Source: a virus. Taken from it: a stretch of 36,655 nucleotides of DNA. This document shows, in pieces, positions 15,903-21,845 of the stretch (its first letter is position 1; every line of letters begins with the position of its first letter). The stretch lies in the IMG/VR virus record IMGVR_UViG_3300046514_000747, positions 1 to 36,655 of that record, one strand, 5' to 3'. Under the pieces are notes generated by a model. The model saw nothing but the letters and a program-made list of their open reading frames with translations, was not told the DNA's origin and made no database searches. The position numbers were made by a program, and so were the translations under genes.

Positions 15903-16910
15903 ATGATGACCGAAACGATCGAACGGACCCCGAAACCCTCAAAGGGGCTCGCGCGCGCCCAGCAGTTCCGCAAGCTGGCGCTCGGGCTGGAGGCCACGAT
16001 CGCCGACAAGCGGCGGCCCATGAGCCAGAATCCCACACCCAAGCGCAACCGCGAATATGGCGAGCGACTGCATGAGGCGGACAATCTTCATCGCCTGCGC
16101 CTTGCCCTGCTGGCGCTCGCCGATGGACATGAGCGGGGAACGATTCCCGCCGGCCTGGCGGCGCTGAAATCCAAGGCGGAGATCGCGCCGCTGATCTATA
16201 AGGGAACCCTATCGGGCGGATATTACGACTGCATCCCCTGTCCCGACTACCGCGATACCTCCCCGGCGGCCAAGCTGGTGCAGACAATGATTGCCAACGG
16301 CCTGGCGTCGATCGAGGCGGGAGCCCGCGAGGCCGAAACCGACCGCCTGGAGCGGGATGCCCTGCTCCGCGGGTATCCGGGATTCTTCCCGACACCGCGC
16401 GACATCGCCCGCCGGGTGGCGGAGCTGGCCCTGCTGCAACCCGGCCAGAGGCTCCTGGAGCCGAGCGCCGGAACCGGCCGGCTGGCCGAGGCCGCCCTGG
16501 CGGAGGTGCCCGACCTGCGGATCACCCTCCTCGAACGGGTGGACGATCTTCGCCGGATCCTGACCCGCAAGGGTTTCAACACCGACCCTTGCGATGATTT
16601 CATGCAATGGAACGGCGCTCTCACCAGCCCATCGATCCTGTTCGATCGGATCGTGATGAATCCGCCCTTTGAAAATGGGCAGGACGCTGAGCATGTCAGC
16701 CACGCCTTCCGGATGCTCAAGCCCGGCGGGCGGCTGGTGGCCATTGTCTCGGCCGGCCTCTTCTTCCGCTCCGACCGCCGCGCCGTCGCGTTCCGGCAGC
16801 TGCTGGACGAGCATGCCGAGGACCCGCAGGGGATGGAGCTGGGCACCGACGCCTTCCGCGAATCGGGGACCGGGGTCAATTGCCGGATCGTGGTGCTGAA
16901 TCGCGATTGA
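15903..16910 (+). CDS. DNA N6-adenine methyltransferase-like protein (335 aa)
   Basis: A class I methyltransferase fold is indicated by LLEPSAGTGRLAEAAL (SAM-binding motif I, residues ~184-199) and NPPF (motif IV, 253-256), which is typical of N6-adenine or N4-cytosine DNA methyltransferases. Upstream FFPTPRDIARRVAELALL is the usual pre-motif helix in phage versions. The first ~115 residues (basic, RNREYGERLHEADNLHRLRL) form an N-terminal helical DNA-binding-like domain with a CxxC (CIPC, 110-113). No target-recognition domain or restriction partner is present, so it probably acts as an orphan enzyme for protection or regulation. It starts at ATG 15903; an earlier frame start lies inside the repeat and is rejected. 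Confidence 0.8.
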   Translation: MMTETIERTPKPSKGLARAQQFRKLALGLEATIADKRRPMSQNPTPKRNREYGERLHEADNLHRLRLALLALADGHERGTIPAGLAALKSKAEIAPLIYKGTLSGGYYDCIPCPDYRDTSPAAKLVQTMIANGLASIEAGAREAETDRLERDALLRGYPGFFPTPRDIARRVAELALLQPGQRLLEPSAGTGRLAEAALAEVPDLRITLLERVDDLRRILTRKGFNTDPCDDFMQWNGALTSPSILFDRIVMNPPFENGQDAEHVSHAFRMLKPGGRLVAIVSAGLFFRSDRRAVAFRQLLDEHAEDPQGMELGTDAFRESGTGVNCRIVVLNRD

Positions 16911-16956
16911 AGGGGCGAGGGATTTCCCGCGATTCCCCGGTGATCCCGCAGACCCG

Positions 16957-16993
16957 ATGGCCTAACCACGGCGAGAAACGAGGGTTAGGCCAT
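16957..16993. repeat. Perfect 11-bp inverted repeat upstream of promoter P2
   Basis: ATGGCCTAACC (16957-16967) and GGTTAGGCCAT (16983-16993) form a perfect inverted repeat with a 15-nt spacer. It lies after the methyltransferase stop and 44 bp before the -35 of P2, so it can act as a transcription terminator for unit 1 or as an operator. A degenerate relative (TAACCGC/GCGGTTA) is at the equivalent place before P1, which favours an operator. Confidence 0.7.
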
Positions 16994-17036
16994 TTCCAGA
17001 AAGCCGCGAAAATCCCGCGAATTCCGGAGATTTGTG

Positions 17037-17080
17037 TTGCCCCGCCGCGTTCCGTTGTCTATATTGCATTACATGATGTA
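17037..17080 (+). promoter_or_regulatory. Promoter P2 and operator of cassette unit 2
   Basis: TTGCCC (17037-17042), 17 bp, TATATT (17060-17065) and TACATGATGTA (17070-17080) reproduce P1 almost base for base over about 60 bp, including the downstream ATGACA-TAACAGCAAC segment. The duplicated block strongly suggests one regulator for the two units. The start ATG of the AAA+ gene is at 17124. Confidence 0.8.
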
Positions 17081-17123
17081 TGACACTAACAGCAACGCGA
17101 ACACTAACACAAGGAGCCCCGCC

Positions 17124-18173
17124 ATGTCCCGCACGTTGACCAATCAGGACCTGACCGACATCGCCAACCGCCGACTCGCCGGTGAAAAATGGAGCGACAT
17201 CGTCGCGAGCACCAAGCTGGGTGCACAAGCGATCCGCAACCGCCTTCGCACGGCGGGGCTTCTGAACGCCGCGATGGGTACGCCAAAGACGCCGCGCCGC
17301 CGCGCCAAGCAGGGGACGCCCAGCGCCAAGCCCGCGACGGAATCCGCCGCCGAGACGACCGGCGCGGTCGCCTCCATTGTGCAGAGCGAGCCAGCCAATA
17401 ATTCCTATTTCGTTGCCCCGAGCTGGTACCCGCTTCTCCGCTTCGCGATGGATTTTGAGAAGGGTGCCACCCTGTTCGGGCCGCGAGGGTGCGGCAAGTC
17501 CACCACCATCCGCGAGCTCGCTCGCGAAATGAAGCGACCAACCATCACCATGCAGTGTGCCGCCAATATGCAAATCGATTCGCTGATCGGCTGCTGGACC
17601 GGCGAAGCGGGCACGCTCAAGTTCATCGACGGGCCGCTGACCACGGCGGGGCGAACCGGCGCGTGGCTGCTCGCTGAGGAATCCAACATGATCCACCCGG
17701 GCGTCTGGTCGCTGGTGAATACCCTGACCGACGCGACGGGCGAGGGCCTGCGACTGCCCACGGGCGAAGTGATCCACTTCAGCCCCGAGTTCCGTCTCGT
17801 GCTGCTCTATAACGACGGCTATACGGGGACCCGCGAAGTCAACGGGGCCTTGAAGGATCGTCTGATGCCCATCTATTGCGGGTATCTGGAACCCCAGCAG
17901 GAGGTCCAGCTGCTCGCGTCGATCACCGGCGCTTCCATGAGCGACTGCAAGCGGATTCAGGACGTCGCCGGAATGATCCGCGCCGCCAAGCTGCGGTTTG
18001 ACCTGTCTCCGCGATCGCTGATCCGCTGGATCAGGCTGGTGCAGAAGGCCGGGCTCAACTGGGTGCAAGCCTTCACCGTCGCGATCATCGATCTGGTGGG
18101 GCCCGTCGAGCTTGCCGGACCGCAGCGGACAGTCCTTGAGGAGATCGCCCGAAACAGCGTGGCTCAGTGGTGA
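17124..18173 (+). CDS. MoxR/CobS-like AAA+ ATPase with N-terminal HTH
   Basis: The 349-aa protein starts MSRTLTNQDLTDIANRRL at ATG 17124 with AAGGAG upstream; a longer frame beginning at 17034 runs through the promoter and is rejected. Residues ~8-48 form an HTH-like helix-turn-helix (SDIVASTKLGAQAIRNRLRT). Walker A GPRGCGKST is at 119-127, Walker B-like AWLLAEESNM at 180-189, and ALKDRL (242-247) supplies a likely Arg finger as in CobS/MoxR proteins. MoxR ATPases remodel proteins through a partner VWA protein. The zincin-VWA protein of unit 1 is the natural partner. The HTH and AAA combination is unusual. Confidence 0.8.
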   Translation: MSRTLTNQDLTDIANRRLAGEKWSDIVASTKLGAQAIRNRLRTAGLLNAAMGTPKTPRRRAKQGTPSAKPATESAAETTGAVASIVQSEPANNSYFVAPSWYPLLRFAMDFEKGATLFGPRGCGKSTTIRELAREMKRPTITMQCAANMQIDSLIGCWTGEAGTLKFIDGPLTTAGRTGAWLLAEESNMIHPGVWSLVNTLTDATGEGLRLPTGEVIHFSPEFRLVLLYNDGYTGTREVNGALKDRLMPIYCGYLEPQQEVQLLASITGASMSDCKRIQDVAGMIRAAKLRFDLSPRSLIRWIRLVQKAGLNWVQAFTVAIIDLVGPVELAGPQRTVLEEIARNSVAQW

Positions 18174-18246
18174 GCGGGTCCGCTGTCAACCCGCTTTCGC
18201 GAACGAGCGAGAGCGGGCTACAGCGCACCGGCCGCATTGCCGGACA
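18171..18246 (+). repeat. Direct repeat with hairpin, copy 2
   Basis: Second copy of the element at 15818-15889. It begins at the AAA+ stop codon (TGA 18171-18173) and ends just before the AAGGA ribosome binding site of the next gene. The stem CCCGCTTTCG/CGAGAGCGGG is intact and the loop is 4 nt longer. The near-identical sequence on both copies suggests recent duplication or selection. Confidence 0.9.
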
Positions 18247-18256
18247 AGGAACTGCC

Positions 18257-18688
18257 ATGCGACGTAAACGGGAACTTTTCTACTGGGGCGACGGGTCCTA
18301 CGACCGCGCCAACACCATCGACGGCATCCAGCGATTCTGCACCGACGCGCTGGACGGGGCCAATTGCGGACAAGTGACCGGGCCGGATGGGGCGAAATAC
18401 AACGTCGCCATCGCCGCGCGGCTCGTCCCGGTGAATCAACCGGTGCGGCCCCCCATCGTGCTGATCGAGGTCGAGGGTGGCTGCGTATCCGAGGTCAGCT
18501 CCAGCGAGCCCATCGAGGTGGTGCTGTTCGATTGGGATAATATCAAGGCGGGCGACCCGATGCCCGCGATGCGCGACGCTTGGGAGGCCAGCGATGACGC
18601 AGAGGGAAAGGTCAGGCAATATCGCGACGATCAAGCCGAGGACCTTCGCGAGGAACGCAAGGGCGCCGCGAAAGGAGCCCCGCGATGA
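18257..18688 (+). CDS. Hypothetical protein of cassette unit 2 (143 aa)
   Basis: The protein begins MRRKRELFYWGDGSYDRANT at ATG 18257, preceded by AAGGA. Residues 1-105 look like a mixed alpha/beta domain (IEVVLFDWDNIKAGDPM is conserved-looking), and the last ~35 residues are a charged helix (DDQAEDLREERKGAAKG). I recognise no family and see no membrane or signal segment. Its stop overlaps the start of the next gene (ATGA), so the two are translationally coupled. It follows the repeat element directly, and belongs to unit 2 with the AAA+ ATPase. Confidence 0.6.
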   Translation: MRRKRELFYWGDGSYDRANTIDGIQRFCTDALDGANCGQVTGPDGAKYNVAIAARLVPVNQPVRPPIVLIEVEGGCVSEVSSSEPIEVVLFDWDNIKAGDPMPAMRDAWEASDDAEGKVRQYRDDQAEDLREERKGAAKGAPR

Positions 18689-19041
18689 AATGCGCCGGAT
18701 GCTCCAACACCGCCAGCGGGCCGGACGGGCTCTGTGACCCCTGCAGCGGCCGGCGGGCCCGGTACTTTGCTTTGCGCGACAAAACGCAATACAATTGCGA
18801 CGACGAATCGAGGATGCCCATGAGCAAACGCAAACAGGCAACGCAGGCCCCGGCCGCGACGGGGGACAACCCCTTCGCGCCGCGCGAGGCGCGGTCGGTG
18901 GTCTTCACCTTCCGCATGACGCCGGGGGAGGATGCCGCCCTGGCCGAACTGGCCGGCAAGGGGGGCGATAAGAGCGAGGTGATCCGCAAGGGGATCGCGC
19001 TGCTCTTCGAACAGCAGCGCCAGCAGGGAGGACGCCGATGA
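18685..19041 (+). CDS. Zn-ribbon plus ribbon-helix-helix-like protein (118 aa)
   Basis: Residues 1-22 have a paired CxxC zinc ribbon (CAGC and CDPC). After a linker, SVVFTFRMTPGEDAALAEL followed by KSEVIRKGIALLFEQQ (residues ~70-112) resembles a ribbon-helix-helix DNA-binding domain, as in CopG/Arc-like regulators. The same frame has an alternative start at 18814 or 18820 with a promoter-like sequence just upstream, so the RHH half could be made alone. It is coupled to its upstream neighbour and overlaps the ASCH gene by ATGA. It is the best candidate for the regulator that binds the palindromes of P1 and P2. Confidence 0.6.
   Translation: MKCAGCSNTASGPDGLCDPCSGRRARYFALRDKTQYNCDDESRMPMSKRKQATQAPAATGDNPFAPREARSVVFTFRMTPGEDAALAELAGKGGDKSEVIRKGIALLFEQQRQQGGRR
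18767..18795 (+). promoter_or_regulatory. Possible internal promoter and palindrome
   Basis: TTGCTT (18767-18772), 17 bp and TACAAT (18790-18795) lie within the Zn-ribbon/RHH gene, ~20 bp before the internal ATG starts at 18814 and 18820. TTGCG and CGCAA (18772-18776 and 18785-18789) form an inverted repeat within the spacer. The -35 fits poorly (3 of 6), so this is tentative. Confidence 0.3.
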
Positions 19042-19382
19042 AGATCAAGGCGCTATCCATCCGCCAGCCGTGGGCCTCGCTGATCGCCCATGGGCAGAAG
19101 ACCGTGGAGAAGCGATCAAGGCCGACCCAGTTCCGGGGAGATTTTCTGGTCTGCGTCTCGGGTCGCGATACCCATCCGGATAAGAGCCTGCCACGGGGCG
19201 TGGCTCTCTGCATCGTCGAGCTGTTCGATTGCCGGCCCCTGCAGCCGGGCGATTGCAGCGCCGGGGGCGGCATCGCCTACGACCCGACCCAGTTCGCCTG
19301 GCTCCTCCGCAATGTGCGACCGCTCAAGACGCCCTTCCCGGTGAAGGGTTCCCTCAGCTGGTTCACCGTCGAGCTCCCCTGA
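19038..19382 (+). CDS. ASCH-domain protein (114 aa)
   Basis: The sequence MKIKALSIRQPWASLIAHGQ with KTVEKRSRPTQFRGDFLV is characteristic of the ASCH fold (PUA-like), which binds RNA or nucleotides and in some members acts as an RNase or amidohydrolase. The length, ~110 residues, is that of a stand-alone ASCH protein. It starts inside the stop of the RHH gene (ATGA overlap), so it is co-translated. It is the last gene of unit 2 and its stop is only 1 bp from the stop of the convergent minus-strand gene, with no terminator visible. It may modify or bind RNA in a regulatory or defence role. Confidence 0.75.
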   Translation: MKIKALSIRQPWASLIAHGQKTVEKRSRPTQFRGDFLVCVSGRDTHPDKSLPRGVALCIVELFDCRPLQPGDCSAGGGIAYDPTQFAWLLRNVRPLKTPFPVKGSLSWFTVELP

Positions 19383-19383
19383 A

Positions 19384-19824
19384 TTACGGCACCGCGGGAA
19401 GCGATTCCCAGTCGCGCTCCCGGCTCTCGCGCGCTATAGCCGGGTACAAGTCCAGTTGGCGCAGCAGCTCCGCCAGGGTGGCGACCCGCTGCCCGCGTCC
19501 CAGATCCAGATTGGAATAGACCAGCAACTTGCCGGCGTCGACGCCGCGCAGGGCCTCGACCAGCGCCGCCGGCTGGCTGATGCTCCACCAGGCGGCCACG
19601 GCGATCGGCTCGCAATGGCGGTTGGCCGCCACCAGGAAATTCTGCAGGCGCCGGCCGGATGGTCCCCCGGCTTCGCAGCTCCAGCGCAGCGAGGGTGCCC
19701 CGTCCATGACCGCCATGGCCAGGCCGGAGCCGACCGCGATCAGCAGGCCCCGCGAGGGGCGAGCATAATCGATCAGCTCAACGCCATATCCGCTGGCAAA
19801 TCGTTCAATCAGCCGGTCGCTCAC
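19384..19824 (-). CDS. Hypothetical protein (146 aa)
   Basis: It begins MSDRLIERFASGYGVELIDY (GTG start) with a start codon that overlaps the stop of the upstream 66-aa gene (GTGA), so translation is coupled. The sequence is mixed alpha/beta with a central SCEAGGPSGRRLQNFLVAAN and a Trp-rich AVAAWWSISQ, and a helical C-terminus. I recognise no family. It is the last gene of the portal-side minus operon and converges on the cassette. It could be an accessory protein of the ParB/ABC-GNAT group. Confidence 0.55.
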   Translation of the reverse strand: MSDRLIERFASGYGVELIDYARPSRGLLIAVGSGLAMAVMDGAPSLRWSCEAGGPSGRRLQNFLVAANRHCEPIAVAAWWSISQPAALVEALRGVDAGKLLVYSNLDLGRGQRVATLAELLRQLDLYPAIARESRERDWESLPAVP

Positions 19825-20021
19825 GCATGCTCCGCGGTGACATCAACGCCCCGATCGGAGTAATAACACTCGATGAGCTGCGCCAGCTCGCGCCGCACCA
19901 GCGGATCCGGCTCGGCGTCCAGCAGGCTTTGCAGGACGCCGCGCCCCTCGTGAGCCTTCATGCGGGCGCGGTCAATTCGGGCTTGCCGTTCTCGCGCATC
20001 GATCGGGGCAGGTATTCCCAT
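19821..20021 (-). CDS. Small hypothetical protein (66 aa), start uncertain
   Basis: I give a start at ATG 20021 (MGIPAPIDARERQARIDRAR), overlapping the end of the ABC-GNAT gene by 64 bp; an alternative ATG at 19961 would overlap its stop as ATGA and give 46 aa. Both versions share the helical C-terminus (HEGRGVLQSLLDAEPDPLVR RELAQLIECYYSDRG). It ends by overlapping the next gene. No family is recognised. Compact overlap with both neighbours suggests a real coupled gene rather than a shadow. Confidence 0.5.
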   Translation of the reverse strand: MGIPAPIDARERQARIDRARMKAHEGRGVLQSLLDAEPDPLVRRELAQLIECYYSDRGVDVTAEHA

Positions 20022-21124
20022 GAGGTCGTGAGCCTTCCGAAACTGGTCTTGACGCGGTGCCCGTAATTGAAGCTGGTCGACGCCGGAGCCAGCGAATGGC
20101 GGTGCAGGATCCACCGGTCGGGGCGGGATAGCCGGTAGGCCTTGATCGAGGGAGAGCTGGTGACCGCCCGGTACCGGAGATGCTCGCGCTCCCAGAGGAG
20201 CTCGGCCACCTCCTCCACCAGCCGGTTGCCCAGCCCGATCCCCTGGAAATCCGGAAGCACCACGGTGCGATGCCCGCGCCGCCAGCCGACGTGCCCCATG
20301 CTGGGGAGGATGCTGAAGAATCCGAACAGCGTCCGCGGGATGGTGGCGCTCTCCAGCGTGGCCAGGAAGACCCGGGCGCTGGGAGAGAGCTCGCCGCTCA
20401 GATAGTGAAACGGCTTAAATAGCGGCCAAAACGATTTTGTCCCGCGCCAAAGGCGGACGGTGATCCCGGGGCGTCGCCAAAGCAACCCCCTTGCGGGATC
20501 GAGCGCGCTGCTGAGGGTCAATCGGTTGATGGCCGGCTCGTAAACCCAGTCCGGCTCGAGCCAGTCGAGCACGTCCCGGTGACAGCTGACGGCGATGAAT
20601 TTCTGATTCCGCCGGCGGACGGTTTTGGCCACCGCGGCCGATCCAATTTGCGCGACGGTCCGGTCCACCACCGAGGTGAACTCATCCACCACCGCGAGCT
20701 GCGGCAGCTCCGCCAGCGTGCGGGCGAGATTCACCCGGAACTGCTCGCCGTTGCTCAGCACCCGGAACGGTCGCACCCACGCCGGCGGGGAGCTGAAGCC
20801 GACGGAGGAGAGGAGGTTGACGATCTCCTTGATCCCCAGCGACTTGGGGAAGGCGTCCAGGATGCTCTTATCGTCGGGCCATTGCCAGCTGCTGACCAGG
20901 TTGTCGCCGAACCATTCGCCGGCGATGGTGGACTTGCCGCATCCCGAGGGCCCGACGATGACGCCGACGTTCCATTTCTCGGGGAGTGTCAGGTCCAGCT
21001 CCCAGGTCTGACGGGACCGCTTCTCCGGCTCAACGTCAAACATGCCGACCATCTGCTGGACCCGCGGGCTGCGCACCACGGGCACCTCGCGGGTGATCTT
21101 CTTTTTGAATTGGATCGCGGGCAT
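19958..21124 (-). CDS. ABC-type ATPase fused to GNAT acetyltransferase
   Basis: The N-terminal half is an ABC-class ATPase: Walker A GPSGCGKST (58-66), signature LSNGEQ (123-128), Walker B LAVVDE (143-148) and H-loop SCH182. The C-terminal half has a GNAT acetyltransferase fold with the acetyl-CoA motif QGIGLGNR (294-301) inside VVLPDFQGIGLGNRLVEEVA. No membrane segment is present, so this is not a transporter. Similar ABC-GNAT fusions occur next to ParB-like genes in many phages; the pair here is separated by 7 bp. Likely it acetylates a small molecule or protein in an ATP-controlled manner, but the substrate is unknown. Confidence 0.8.
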   Translation of the reverse strand: MPAIQFKKKITREVPVVRSPRVQQMVGMFDVEPEKRSRQTWELDLTLPEKWNVGVIVGPSGCGKSTIAGEWFGDNLVSSWQWPDDKSILDAFPKSLGIKEIVNLLSSVGFSSPPAWVRPFRVLSNGEQFRVNLARTLAELPQLAVVDEFTSVVDRTVAQIGSAAVAKTVRRRNQKFIAVSCHRDVLDWLEPDWVYEPAINRLTLSSALDPARGLLWRRPGITVRLWRGTKSFWPLFKPFHYLSGELSPSARVFLATLESATIPRTLFGFFSILPSMGHVGWRRGHRTVVLPDFQGIGLGNRLVEEVAELLWEREHLRYRAVTSSPSIKAYRLSRPDRWILHRHSLAPASTSFNYGHRVKTSFGRLTTSWEYLPRSMRENGKPELTAPA

Positions 21125-21131
21125 GTTGCGC

Positions 21132-21809
21132 TCAGGCGACCTGCGCCTTGCATTCCAAACCCTCGGTCTGGAATTTCTCCAACAGGCTCAGCTGGTGCTG
21201 TTCACTTTCGCATTGGACGATGATCACCCACTGGTCGGCGAGCTCGCGCAGTCGCTCGCTGGGGCGTTTCTTATCGCCGGCAGGGGCGGGCTCGGGGGCC
21301 GCGTCGGAGAGCATCTCCTCCACGTCCTTGTCACTGAGGCCCAGGGCATCCAAGTCCATGTCGGTCTCGCGGAGTTCCTCGATCTGGACGGCCAGCTCCT
21401 CCTCATCCCAGCCGGCCTGCTCGCCGGTCCGGTTGTCGGCGATGGCGAACGCCTTCAGGGCGGCGCCGCTCAGGTTGCTCGGGATGGCGGCGATGTATTT
21501 CCACCCCAGGGCCCGCCCGCCGGCGACGCGGCCGTTGCCGATCTTGACGATTTGATTGTCCGGATCGAAATGAACCAGATGCTGCTGCCCAAACCGCTTC
21601 AGAGAGGCCTGTGTGGAGGCGAGATCCTTCTCCCCATGCAGCCGGGCGTTGTGCGGATCGAGCACCAGCGAATCGATCGCGACGGCAAACCGCCTCAGCT
21701 CGGGGGCGATGTGGGCGAGTTCCTGGTCGGTCGGGGCGGAGGATGCAACCGCCGAGTCGCCGAGACGCCGAGAGGACCGCCGAGTTGAATTATTTTTGGG
21801 TTTACTCAT
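21132..21809 (-). CDS. ParB-like N-terminal domain (Srx fold) protein
   Basis: Residues ~45-160 match the ParB N-terminal (ParB/Srx) fold: DPHNARLHGEKDLASTQASL, KRFGQQHLVHFD, KIGNGRVAGGRALGWKYIAA, then AIADNRTGEQAGWDEEELAV. These are the phage ParB-like proteins with predicted nucleotidase/nuclease or CTP-binding activity. The C-terminal ~50 residues are charged (KKRPSERLRELADQW). The N-terminal stretch (NSTRRSSRRLGDSAVAS) is encoded by a stuttered repeat and is probably not part of the fold; the true start may be further downstream. It is next to ABC-GNAT in a phage-typical pair. Confidence 0.75.
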   Translation of the reverse strand: MSKPKNNSTRRSSRRLGDSAVASSAPTDQELAHIAPELRRFAVAIDSLVLDPHNARLHGEKDLASTQASLKRFGQQHLVHFDPDNQIVKIGNGRVAGGRALGWKYIAAIPSNLSGAALKAFAIADNRTGEQAGWDEEELAVQIEELRETDMDLDALGLSDKDVEEMLSDAAPEPAPAGDKKRPSERLRELADQWVIIVQCESEQHQLSLLEKFQTEGLECKAQVA

Positions 21810-21840
21810 CCGAACTCATCCCCCTCGGCGGCTCGGCGGT
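21757..21840. repeat. Stuttered GCCGAGAC inverted repeat
   Basis: The left arm (about 21760-21784) repeats CGCCGAGTCGCCGAGACGCCGAG and the right arm (about 21825-21840) is CTCGGCGGCTCGGCGG. It spans the start of the ParB-like gene and the end of the portal, so part of it is translated. Another member of the stuttered hairpin class, with its own word. Confidence 0.7.
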
Positions 21841-21845
21841 TTCAT

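Noticed and set aside
17034-17123. Upstream extension of the AAA+ protein
   Set aside because: The extension would run through the promoter and operator; ATG 17124 has a ribosome binding site.
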